NCBI GenBank assembly: GCA_027577415.1
Contig: JANBQS010000741.1
Location: 1 to 12,763 of the forward strand
Length of the DNA stretch: 12,763 nucleotides
Direction of reading: 5' to 3'
Origin: Coemansia sp. RSA 922
Taxonomy: Eukaryota; Kickxellomycota; Kickxellomycetes; Kickxellales; Kickxellaceae
Shown piece after piece: positions 1 through 6,646 of the stretch (positions are counted from its first letter, which is position 1; each line of letters starts with the position of its first letter). The translations under genes were made by a program, and so were the position numbers. Under the pieces are notes generated by a model, which had not been told where the DNA came from, did not search any database, and saw nothing but the letters and a program-made list of their open reading frames with translations.

Positions 1-1392
1 ATCAGAGGAGCTGCGTAGGTTTGTGTTGGAGGGGAGCTGTATGGAGCTGTTGACCAAGTTCTTTAGCGCCACTGATGCGGATGAGAAGCTGCACAGTCTG
101 TGGTGCCTGACTAACATTGCTGCCAACGAGGGGCGTCTGGCCGAAAAGGTTCTCCCAGCCGCGCCCTATCTACTATCGCTCGTAACCAGCGACAACATGG
201 TAAGTAATATTCATGTCTTCTTTTTTACGTGCTCTCTTCTTTCTCCCTCCCTCCTTTTTTTTTTTTTTTGGCTGATATCCAACTGCAACTGGAGTAGACA
301 CTAGTCTAATTCCACAAATAATCTAACTCACGTTCTTCTCTTTCCCTCCTTGTTTGCTGCCACCCCCTTTTTTGCCCTTTCTTGTGGCCAAATTAGGAGC
401 TGCAAAACCAGGCGGCGTGGGCGCTAGGCAACTTGGCTGCCGAGGGAGAAAAGACGCGTGAGACGCTTCATGCCAATGGCGTGCTCAAGCCGCTTGTGGA
501 CTTGCTCGGCTCGACTGCCGACGAGGCTATTCTACAGACGGCGTGCTTTGCGGTGTCCAACATGGCGCGCAAGCCAAACACGTACTTTGACGAGCTGTTT
601 GCTCTGAAATTGCCCCAGCTAGCGGCCAAGCAGCTGGTGGCGTTCAAGGAGCACCAGCACTGCGTGACTGAGCTGGCGTGGGTGTTTGCGTACCTGGCAG
701 CATCCAGCTCCGAGCAGCAGATCGATGAGATATTGGCCACAGGCGCTATTGACACGCTTCTGCAGAGCGCGCTGGATACTGCCAAGGCCGAAGCTCCTGG
801 TGCGGCGCTCATCCCGGTTATCCGAACACTGGGCAACATTGCTGCGGGCACTGATGACCAGACCAGCTCTCTAGTAGGAAAGAATGGCTTTGTTGGTCTG
901 CTCGTGCGCTGTATTGAGTCTACGTCCTCGCGCGCTGTCGAAAAGGAAGCGCTGTGGGCTTTGTCTTGTGTGACTGCGAGCCGCAAGGCCGATGTAGACG
1001 CTGTGGTTGATGCTGGCGTGGTGCCGGACCTGGTGCGGATCATTGAGAAGCAGAACTTTGACATTAAGAAGGAGGCTGCTTTCGGCCTGCTCAACATTGC
1101 CATCATTGGCGGCCGCGCTGCTGACTTGCCTAATGAGCGTCTGATTGCCGAGTTTGTCGAGTTTATCAAGAGCCAGGACGAAGAGCTGGTGCGTATGGGC
1201 GTCCAGTACATTGCTATTGTCTTTGAACAGCTGCCTGACTCGAAGGGACCTGAGCTGCTTAAGGGTGTCGCTGGCGGTATCGATGCCCTGGAGAACCTTA
1301 TCGCTGTGACCCATGATGACGACACACGGTCCCTACTCTCAGTCTTGATCGATCAGTACTACGGCGAGGATACGATGGAGGTTGAGGACTAA
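1..1392 (+). CDS. Divergent importin-alpha-like armadillo-repeat protein, 5'-partial, two exons seen
   Basis: Open at the window start. Exon 1 is read from base 2 to 199 and exon 2 from 397 to the TAA at 1390-1392, joined in phase 0; the visible product is 397 aa. It shows successive armadillo helices in the order expected for importin-alpha ARM2-ARM9, each recognisable by its W/F...N position: HSLWCLTNIA (W34, N38), QAAWALGNLA (W74, N78), ACFAVSNMA (F117, N121), AWVFAYLAA (W161, Y165), IRTLGNIAAG (N213), ALWALSCVTA (W253, C257) and AAFGLLNIAI (F295, N299), then a short acidic tail. Importin-alpha family proteins bind nuclear localisation signals and pair with importin-beta for nuclear import. 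Typical members are about 530 aa, so the importin-beta-binding segment and ARM1 should lie upstream of the window. Several NLS-contacting Trp/Asn positions are replaced, so it may be a specialised or TMCO6-like paralog rather than the main carrier. Family confidence is high; exact function is moderate. Confidence 0.85.
200..396 (+). other. Spliceosomal intron in the importin-alpha-like gene
   Basis: The donor is GTAAGT directly after the ATG codon at 197-199, and the acceptor is AATTAG ending at 396. Candidate branch-point CTAAC lies at 323-327, followed by a pyrimidine-rich tract to about 380. Removing the 197 bp restores the reading frame in phase 0 and joins SDNM to ELQNQAAWALGNLA, a seamless armadillo repeat. 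A run of 16 or so T at about 254-270 lies inside it. The continuous reading through the donor (VSNIHVFFF...) is intronic noise. Confidence 0.9.
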
Positions 1393-1485
1393 CTTATTTT
1401 TCCTTTCTATTCCTTTCTATTTTTCAAAGTCAATTACTTATTTCTTTATTTCTTTATTTCTTTTTTCAATTCATTTGAAATTCTT
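1393..1485 (+). promoter_or_regulatory. Very short pyrimidine-rich intergenic segment, presumed promoter/5'UTR of the adenosyltransferase gene
   Basis: Only 93 bp separate the upstream stop from the next start. The segment is almost all C/T on the plus strand and holds short direct repeats: ATTCCTTTCT-like units around 1399-1423 and TTTCTTTAT units at about 1441-1466. No TATA box or AATAAA is evident. It must hold the 3' end of the first gene and the 5' end of the second. Pyrimidine tracts just upstream of start sites are common in fungal promoters, so the promoter role is inferred from position and composition. Confidence 0.4.
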
Positions 1486-2226
1486 ATGTTTGTTCGCTGT
1501 TTTGCAGCTCGTTCTCACCAGAGACTAACTCCAGCGATATGTCGCTCGTTTGGAACAAAAAGTACTACTGCTAGTGCTTTGCAACGAAGTGACAACCGAG
1601 GCAAAATTACGATAAAGGCGCCCAAAGAGGTCAAGAGCTATCCAGCGACGATAAAGGTGTACACGCGGACAGGAGACAAGGGCACGTCGTCCTTGTTCAC
1701 TGGTGAGCGCCGTAGCAAGGATGACGCTGTCTTTGAAGCCTTGGGTAACACCGACGAGCTGTCGTCGATGCTCGGCCTAGCCATAGCATATTTACAAGCC
1801 ACACCCGCCGATACTCTAATATCTCGGCTAGAAGCCATCCAGTGTCTTTTACAAGACGTCGGGTCCAATGTCGCTACTCCTTTAAACACGGAGAAACAAA
1901 CGTCCAAAGTCCGCCGTACAAGATTCGACTCCGATGGCTACCACTGCAAGCAGCTGGAAGTGTGGATAGACGAGTTGTCAGAAGGCTTGCCGGTCCACCG
2001 CTCGTTTATCTTGCCGTCGGGTGGGCTTGCTGCATCCACGTTGCATGTTGCTCGTACTGTTTGTCGTCGTGCTGAGCGCTCGTTGATACCGCTCAAGGAC
2101 GATGTTGATAAGGAGACTCTGATGTTTGTCAATCGTCTTAGCGACTTTTTGTTTGTTGCTGCAAGATGGGCTGCCATGAAACAAAATGTCTCTGAAAGAA
2201 TTTATATTCGTCAGCAAGTGGCATAG
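1486..2226 (+). CDS. MMAB: Mitochondrial ATP:cob(I)alamin adenosyltransferase (PduO/MMAB type)
   Basis: This 246-aa enzyme transfers the adenosyl group of ATP to cob(I)alamin, giving adenosylcobalamin, the cofactor of methylmalonyl-CoA mutase in mitochondria. Family signatures are all present: YTRTGDKGTSSL at 59-70 (nucleotide-binding N-terminal motif), FTGERR at 71-76, GNTDELSS at 88-95, ILPSGG at 176-181, ARTVCRRAERSL at 189-200 (the Arg/Glu set used for ATP binding and catalysis) and VNRLSDFLFVAARWAA at 215-230. Residues 1-50 are rich in Arg, Ser and Thr with almost no acidic residues, as expected for a mitochondrial presequence. The first Met is the only plausible start, since the next is Met95 inside the domain; its -3 base is C, a weak context. 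The gene is intronless and full length for the family. Its presence implies the host uses B12, as reported for early-diverging fungi. Confidence 0.93.
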   Translation: MFVRCFAARSHQRLTPAICRSFGTKSTTASALQRSDNRGKITIKAPKEVKSYPATIKVYTRTGDKGTSSLFTGERRSKDDAVFEALGNTDELSSMLGLAIAYLQATPADTLISRLEAIQCLLQDVGSNVATPLNTEKQTSKVRRTRFDSDGYHCKQLEVWIDELSEGLPVHRSFILPSGGLAASTLHVARTVCRRAERSLIPLKDDVDKETLMFVNRLSDFLFVAARWAAMKQNVSERIYIRQQVA

Positions 2227-2302
2227 AAACATAATTTGACATGTAGTATGTTGCAAGTTATATATTGAGACATTTAACGAATCTATTTTGCCTCCAGTCA
2301 TT
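2227..2302. other. Convergent 3' intergenic gap
   Basis: Seventy-six bp between the stop codons of the adenosyltransferase (+) and the first thioredoxin-like gene (-). It is AT-rich and must hold both 3' processing regions. I see no canonical AATAAA on either strand and no notable repeat. Confidence 0.5.
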
Positions 2303-2806
2303 TCATTGTTCTTCGTTAAGAAGAGCATGGAGATAGTTGTCTACAAACCGTTCATACCAAATATGGCTGTTGAAGTTGAGCAAATTCCCGTCAACTTCAC
2401 TTTCAATATCCATCAAGCTCGGTAGAAAATAGCTGAGGGCTCTATCCCCTTCCGGTGTTTTAAGGAAAGCATTGTAAATTATGTGGTCTGATGGCAAATT
2501 ATCCAGACGTTTGCCATCCTGATAGTAAACCATGATTGTATGCTTGGCATCAGGCTTGTCAGGGTACTCGCGTATAAAACAATCCTTACGCATATTGATA
2601 ATCCCTACTTTCAATTGGATATTCTTCTTCCTATGATAGACTAATTCACCAGCTACTTCACAACCTTTGTCAATATCCCCGGCATAGAAAATAACAGAAT
2701 TTTCTTGCTTTATAAATTCCTTGTACTCTTCGACACTCGACAGTATTGTGTATAGCTCGGAGAGGTCGGTAGATGGCAAACCATTGCTGGAGAAAAAGGA
2801 GAACAT
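2303..2806 (-). CDS. Thioredoxin-fold protein lacking the CxxC active site, paralog 1
   Basis: A 167-aa product starting at the ATG read from 2806 (context AAACATG). Residues 20-105 follow the thioredoxin layout: a first helix (SVEEYKEFIK, 24-33), the central strand VIFYA (38-42), a helix (CEVAGELVYH, 49-58), a strand KVGIINM (66-72), then TIMVYYQDGKRLDNL (90-104), which matches the usual strand-turn-strand after the cis-proline. The CxxC motif is missing: only Cys49, at the position of the second cysteine, remains, and the cis-Pro position reads His-Thr. A redox role is therefore unlikely; a scaffold or binding role is possible but unknown. Residues 120-167 form a helical tail containing WYERFVDNYLHALL, shared with the neighbouring paralog (CYEAFVEGYVVGRL). 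The frame stays open upstream to 2977, but a TATA-like box at 2895-2903 favours the start chosen. Confidence 0.7.
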   Translation of the reverse strand: MFSFFSSNGLPSTDLSELYTILSSVEEYKEFIKQENSVIFYAGDIDKGCEVAGELVYHRKKNIQLKVGIINMRKDCFIREYPDKPDAKHTIMVYYQDGKRLDNLPSDHIIYNAFLKTPEGDRALSYFLPSLMDIESEVDGNLLNFNSHIWYERFVDNYLHALLNEEQ

Positions 2807-3148
2807 GTTTGCCAGTAAAATAAAAAATATCAAGGAAATGTTGTAAAGAAAATGAGAGAAAAAAAATTGGGGGCGGTGGCAGAGATGACTTTGGCTTTTT
2901 ATAGCATCAAGGGGAGGAGGAGCGACATTCAACATCCCACTCTTTTTTTGCAGAAGTGTAATCAGACACGCAGTCATTGCAAAAAGTGGGGTTCAAAGGG
3001 AAGGAAAAAAGCATTGCCTACCTTGGGCAAAAAAGAAAGAAACTAAGAATCGCGCTGTTTCTTAGAGAATCCGAGTCATGCGGCCATCAGGTTAAGGCTT
3101 CTGTTCAAAAACACGACTAACGTATTATCAATGTCGGACCAGACGGGG
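2807..3148. other. Intergenic region between the two thioredoxin-like genes
   Basis: The 342 bp hold the upstream control region of paralog 1 (TATA-like box, purine-rich plus strand with A runs) and the 3' flank of paralog 2. A small inverted repeat, CTAAGAA at 3043-3049 and TTCTTAG at 3059-3065, encloses a 9-base loop. The short plus-strand frame at 2852-3046 has low-complexity Lys-rich content and I do not regard it as a gene. Confidence 0.4.
2895..2903 (-). promoter_or_regulatory. TATA-like box of thioredoxin-like gene 1
   Basis: On the minus strand the sequence reads TATAAAAAG, about 90 bp upstream of the chosen ATG at 2806. This is a good match to the eukaryotic TATA consensus at a sensible distance for a short fungal 5'UTR. 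Transcription from here would start downstream of the earlier in-frame Met codons (from 2977 and 2935), which supports the 2806 start. Confidence 0.5.
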
Positions 3149-3604
3149 TTATAAACTGAGCCGACCTACAACATAACCTTCTACAAATGCTTCATAGCAC
3201 CTAGGAAAGCCAGGGTATATCAACGAGCAATTCAATATCATGTCAACCCATGCAATAAATCCCTCCATGTCAGTAGTCATTGTGCCAACACCGGGATCTT
3301 GAAAACAAACTTTAATATCGGCAGGCAACTTGTACTGAGGAATGCCATCCTTGTAGAGTACTACAAACATGTTGTCATCGAGTAAATTAGTGAGCCACTT
3401 GCTCCAAAGGCATCCCTCACTCTTGTCACTTTCTTTATCCATGGTTACTACACCAATCTGTACTGGCCAGTCATAACAACCCTTGGCAAACTCACTTGCG
3501 GCGTCGTTGCCTTGTGCATTGTTCTTTGCAAAGAATATAATGGAACTGCCACTACTTGCAAAATCCCTGAACTCATCAACGGTTACTAGTTGTCGAACTG
3601 ACAT
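3149..3604 (-). CDS. Thioredoxin-fold protein lacking the CxxC active site, paralog 2
   Basis: A 151-aa product from the ATG read at 3604 (MSVRQLVTVDEF). The layout repeats its neighbour: helix VTVDEFRDFA (7-16), core strand SIIFFA (21-26), helix ASEFAKG (36-42), strand VQIGVVTMDKE (48-58), then MFVVLYKDGIPQYKLP (79-94), the typical strand-turn-strand of the thioredoxin fold. At the active site both cysteines are gone (FFAKNNAQGND), so thiol-disulfide exchange by a CxxC pair is excluded. The C-terminal tail PRCYEAFVEGYVVGRL matches the WYERFVDNYLHALL tail of paralog 1, showing the two are a tandem duplicate pair. The frame is open upstream to 3733 and would add a hydrophobic stretch (FFFFVAHFVICSILVL) resembling a signal anchor; most of it comes from a T-rich 5' flank, so I chose the internal start. 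Function unknown. Confidence 0.68.
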   Translation of the reverse strand: MSVRQLVTVDEFRDFASSGSSIIFFAKNNAQGNDAASEFAKGCYDWPVQIGVVTMDKESDKSEGCLWSKWLTNLLDDNMFVVLYKDGIPQYKLPADIKVCFQDPGVGTMTTDMEGFIAWVDMILNCSLIYPGFPRCYEAFVEGYVVGRLSL

Positions 3605-3748
3605 GCTAAACTGCTTAGTGGTACTCAAAACTAGGATAGAACAAATAACAAAGTGAGCAACAAAAAAAAAAAAAGAAAGATGGGAAGAAAAACGAAGAGA
3701 CAGTTGGTGTTTTTTTGCTCCTTGAAAATACAAACATAAAACCCAGCA

Positions 3749-3804
3749 GAACCGCAGTTCCCAGTCTCAACTGACAAGCGGGGAATAAGCGAAGAACCGC
3801 AGTT
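3749..3804. repeat. 11-bp direct repeat pair upstream of thioredoxin-like gene 2
   Basis: GAACCGCAGTT occurs exactly at 3749-3759 and 3794-3804, 45 bp apart. The copies lie about 145-200 bp upstream of the minus-strand start at 3604, a plausible place for transcription-factor sites. No known factor is assigned. Confidence 0.5.
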
Positions 3805-3958
3805 TTGATTGACAGGGAGGGCTAAAAAAAAGGAAGCGGCTTCAATCTATTTTCAAAGAAACTTTCAAAGGGAAGCAAGACTTTGTGTTTCGCAGCAAAG
3901 CTCCGAAGAAAAAAAAAAGTGTGCAGGTCAGCCCGCTTGGGCGTGTCTAGCTCATGTG

Positions 3959-3994
3959 GTAATCACAAGGCTTGGGCAGAGCGACTGTGATTAC
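3959..3994. repeat. Perfect 9-bp inverted repeat
   Basis: GTAATCACA (3959-3967) and TGTGATTAC (3986-3994) are exact reverse complements separated by 18 bases. Pairing does not extend inward or outward. It could be a dimeric protein-binding site or an RNA hairpin. It overlaps a tRNA A-box-like string (TAGCTCATGTGG, 3949-3960) but no B-box follows. Confidence 0.5.
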
Positions 3995-4384
3995 AAGCAG
4001 CCAAGATATGCAGCTGCATTTTAATTCCCATTTATTTTTGAACAGCACTAGCCAATAATCGTTTTTTTATAAAAAAAAAAATGCATGGGTAGATATAGAC
4101 AGAGAGAACAAGATACATACTAGACAAGTAGAGGCGAACGGGAAGGTGATTGGCAAGCTGGTTGGTTTTCTTAGCTGACAGATGGACAAACTGGGCAAAT
4201 TTATAGGTTGGTTGTAGAGACTGTCTAGAGAGGCACCCTGTGTTGTTGTCAAGACGAGGGACTTGTTTAAGGCCTAATCAGTGCTTGTACTTTGATAAAT
4301 TTCCTTTTGGACGTTTGTGGATCCGGCTCGCAGGTTTTAGGACACTAGTTGATGGTGGAGACCTGTTTGAGACGCTACAGCAAG

Positions 4385-4460
4385 CTTTGTCTTTGTCTCC
4401 TTTGTCTCCTTTGCTGACCATTTTCCAAAGTCTTATCACAAAAACGACTAAAGGCTTGGG
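4385..4460 (+). promoter_or_regulatory. F-box array promoter block, copy A
   Basis: A CTTTG-rich pyrimidine tract at 4385-4413 is followed by TCCAAAGTC at 4424-4432 and an A-rich AAAACGACTAAAGGCTTGGG segment. It starts about 190 bp before the start codon of gene A. The same order of elements recurs ahead of genes B, C and D. Copy A is the most diverged after the CCAAAGTC core, and its tract uses CTTTGTCTC units rather than TTTGTTTTC units. The regulatory role is inferred from position and recurrence. Confidence 0.5.
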
Positions 4461-4573
4461 ATGGGGGAGCTTTGGGATTTCAATCTTTTCTTTCCTATTG
4501 CTCCACTGACTATTAGCCATACATTTTTTTCTCATACCACACTATTCAACTTTTTTGTGCTATTACAGCCACC

Positions 4574-6253
4574 ATGTCCAGCCATTTTTCGCTAGCTCAA
4601 GCTCCTCCCATCGACATTCTCCATGCAATTTTAGACCGTGTAGTCAATAAGAAAAGATTGCCATTTAATGAATTTGGCTACCAGTTGGACCCTTTAAAGG
4701 AGTTGCTAACTGTGAGTTCAACTTGGCGACAGGTAGCCCTTAAATACCTGTGGAGGCGGCTAAGGCTTACCATTGATGACCAGCCAGATGCGATGTATAC
4801 TCTACATCCCTCGTGGTTCAAAGCGAATAAACTACCATTCTACGCTGCAAAATTAGTCACAGAGCTCCACTTAGAGGTTCCCATGTCTTGCATAGTCAGT
4901 GTAGTTGCTCACAAATATTTAGCAGGGTACATGGGAGACATCAAATGCTTTCCCTTTGCCAAGAAGATTATTGTCACCATTATTACGGATGACATAGTGT
5001 TTTCGGGTGCGAAGAGCAACATCATTAACAACGCTCTTGAATTTGCTAACATGCTAATGTCAGTAGCATTGACGCCAGCAACAGCAAGGATTAAATGCAT
5101 TCATAAGCGGACGCAAATGGACGGCGAAAACAGGGAACATGGTGCATTAAACGAAGAGATTCTGGGATTGCTATTTAAAATCCTATATGGCAATACAAAG
5201 CACGCAACGCTGCACTTGAGTTACTCGAACATTCAAAATCCATTGACTTTTGATCATCTTCCTCTACTTTCATCCCTAGAACTACGTGGTGAGAGTTCTC
5301 CAGATATGGGTGCAAGCCTGGTCCGCAGGTTTGCCAGTACGCTTCAGTGTCTACGTGTTAGTATAAATAATGCCAACGTGCTAATCTATGATGTGGATGG
5401 TAAAGCTGTTGTGTACCCGAATTTGCAATATCTGGGTTTGAGTGACTGTATCCGCAACACTACTGATATGAATGCAAGTTCATCGAATGCATCAAATGCC
5501 ATTTCATTCCCTGTATTAAGAAGTGCAAACCTATTTTCGTTGTATCCATTTGCCGATGATGTATTGTTCCGAGGCAACACTAAAACTCTAGAGTATTTGA
5601 ATTTTGTGATAAACAAGTATGCCGTAGCTACGTTCAACAGATGTAAGACGTTTGAAAGCAAAGACAAAGTACTGCGACATGTGCTCATTTCTGACGACTG
5701 GTTTAACGATGATACTTACTTTGGCACTGAAGCGGAAACAAACAAGTTCTTGAATAACTTAGTGAGTGCAGCTGAAAGATTGTCAGTGTCGGCATCAGTG
5801 GTAGCAAAGGTCTACGTAACAGCAGCGCAGAATGGCCAAGGGTTCCAGAATATCAAATTGTTTGAAATGGGTTCAAACATGTCACTTTTTGACGCGCTGT
5901 GTGCATTGACGGTACTTCCAGCCCTTGTAAAAGTTGGAGGCGGAATTAAGGGATTTGGGTCAGAGCTAGAGAATATTTCCCAGGAAGAACTGCCAGGTTA
6001 CGTTGCTTCCACATTTCGTGATATAGGAGAGAATTTGCAAGTGTGGAGCATGAACTCCTTCACTAGTCAGTATGCCGCTCAAATTATAGATTATGTCTTG
6101 CTTCTAGCACTTGCAAGCCCAAAATTCCGCCGGATAGAAATCACACCAAACACAGTTCTAAATTATCATGCCAGAGTTGCCGAAGCTCTGGAGACTGGTC
6201 CATATAGCAAATACGCTTCGCAGCTCACCCGACTACTTGATGCTGCGTGCTAA
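4574..6253 (+). CDS. F-box-like/LRR-like family protein, array member A
   Basis: A 559-aa intronless protein; the start has an ideal context (GCCACCATG). Residues 8-64 resemble an F-box: a short helix (PIDILHAILDRVV), LKELLTVSSTWRQVAL and KYLWRRL, with the Trp-Arg and final Leu-Trp typical of F-box helix 3. Unlike its sisters, the leading Leu-Pro is Pro-Pro (11-12). The remainder has repeated short hydrophobic strands (TLHLSYSN, LSSLELRG, LQCLRVSI, LQYLGLS, LEYLNFVI) suggesting a leucine-rich solenoid. Family blocks shared with B and C are LIYDVDGKAVVYPNLQYL (270-287), YPFADDVLFRGNTKTLEYL (324-342), AAQNGQGFQNIKLF (417-430), EELPGYVAST (471-480) and PYSKYASQLTRLLD (543-556). F-box proteins bind Skp1 and bring substrates to SCF ubiquitin ligases; that role here is inferred from the motif shape. 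No transmembrane segment or signal peptide is evident. Confidence 0.8.
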   Translation: MSSHFSLAQAPPIDILHAILDRVVNKKRLPFNEFGYQLDPLKELLTVSSTWRQVALKYLWRRLRLTIDDQPDAMYTLHPSWFKANKLPFYAAKLVTELHLEVPMSCIVSVVAHKYLAGYMGDIKCFPFAKKIIVTIITDDIVFSGAKSNIINNALEFANMLMSVALTPATARIKCIHKRTQMDGENREHGALNEEILGLLFKILYGNTKHATLHLSYSNIQNPLTFDHLPLLSSLELRGESSPDMGASLVRRFASTLQCLRVSINNANVLIYDVDGKAVVYPNLQYLGLSDCIRNTTDMNASSSNASNAISFPVLRSANLFSLYPFADDVLFRGNTKTLEYLNFVINKYAVATFNRCKTFESKDKVLRHVLISDDWFNDDTYFGTEAETNKFLNNLVSAAERLSVSASVVAKVYVTAAQNGQGFQNIKLFEMGSNMSLFDALCALTVLPALVKVGGGIKGFGSELENISQEELPGYVASTFRDIGENLQVWSMNSFTSQYAAQIIDYVLLLALASPKFRRIEITPNTVLNYHARVAEALETGPYSKYASQLTRLLDAAC

Positions 6254-6646
6254 CTAAACCGCATTAAAGATCTTTGAGCCTGTCTAAATTTTACCACTTC
6301 TCATGGCCAGACATTGAGCACAATTTTATTGCGACCTTCATTTAGGTCACATTTTATTTCGTAGTACTACTTTTGAGTGTTTTCTTACTTTTCAATAGGC
6401 TATTATAAATGTCAATTAGAATGGGCAAATTACAAAAAGGTGACATTGTGCCATTGGCAAGCACTTTCTTTGTTTTCTTTGGCTGGAATTAGTCCAAAGC
6501 CTCTTGCAAAAGCAGCTGAAGAATCGTGTATCAAAGAGAGTAAAGGCTTTGGGTTTCCTCACCCTTTCTTTTTTATTCAATTTCTATCATTTATTTCTTC
6601 ACCAACCTACTCTCTAGTAATTTTCAACCAGCCATTAGTGGCTATC
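6254..6646 (+). other. A-B intergenic spacer
   Basis: The 393 bp are partly related to the B-C and C-D spacers. GTCACATTTTATTTCGTAGTAC at 6346-6367 resembles CTACATTTTACTTTAGAATAGTAC in the C-D spacer, and TTTCTTACTTTTCAATA at 6381-6397 resembles TTTTCTTACTTTCAATA at 8445-8461. The promoter block for gene B follows. The reading frame of gene B is open back to 6377, but this extension crosses the promoter block and has no counterpart in gene A, so it is not taken as coding. Confidence 0.55.
6464..6553 (+). promoter_or_regulatory. F-box array promoter block, copy B
   Basis: The pyrimidine tract (CTTTCTTTGTTTTCTTTGG, 6464-6482) is followed by GTCCAAAGCC at 6492-6501, CTTGCAAAAGCA and GAAGAATCG, and then TAAAGGCTTTGGG at 6541-6553. 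The stretch from CCAAAG to AAGAAT aligns well with copy D (CCAAAGTCCTGTTGCAAAAA...AAAGAATTG). It begins about 180 bp before the start of gene B. The role is inferred from recurrence ahead of each paralog. Confidence 0.55.

Larger units (their letters stand above)
3605..4384. other. Long divergent intergenic region between thioredoxin-like gene 2 and the F-box array
   Basis: No convincing gene. Visible structure: an A-rich purine run at 3661-3690 (upstream of the minus-strand gene); an 11-bp direct repeat GAACCGCAGTT at 3749-3759 and 3794-3804; a GCCC/GGGC mini-hairpin at 3931-3942; GCTTGGGC twice (3935-3942 and 3970-3977); a perfect 9-bp inverted repeat at 3959-3967/3986-3994; a 12-bp palindrome ATGCAGCTGCAT at 4008-4019; and a T7-AT-A7 palindrome at 4062-4077. 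It must contain the promoter of the minus-strand gene and distal control DNA for F-box gene A. Short frames on both strands (for example 3809-4024, 4067-4252 and 4240-4509) lack domain-like composition. Confidence 0.45.

Noticed and set aside
468..1325. Long minus-strand frame of 285 codons opposite the importin-like exon
   Set aside because: It lies wholly opposite a clear armadillo-repeat exon; its Ser-rich composition is the usual antisense shadow of GC-rich coding DNA.
3949..4022. Possible tRNA gene, because TAGCTCATGTGG resembles a tRNA A-box
   Set aside because: No B-box (GGTTCGA-like) follows at the right distance and no acceptor or T stem can be formed.
4062..4080. T7-AT-A10 palindrome as a terminator or mobile-element end
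   Set aside because: Simple homopolymer DNA is frequent here; no target-site duplication or transposase is associated.
4240..4509. Plus-strand frame of 89 codons ahead of gene A
   Set aside because: It runs through the CTTTG tract of promoter copy A and gives low-complexity Leu/Ser sequence with no domain features.
6377..6646. 90-residue N-terminal extension of gene B in the same frame
   Set aside because: It crosses the shared promoter block, has no protein counterpart in A, C or D, and the ATG at 6647 aligns with the starts of its sisters.
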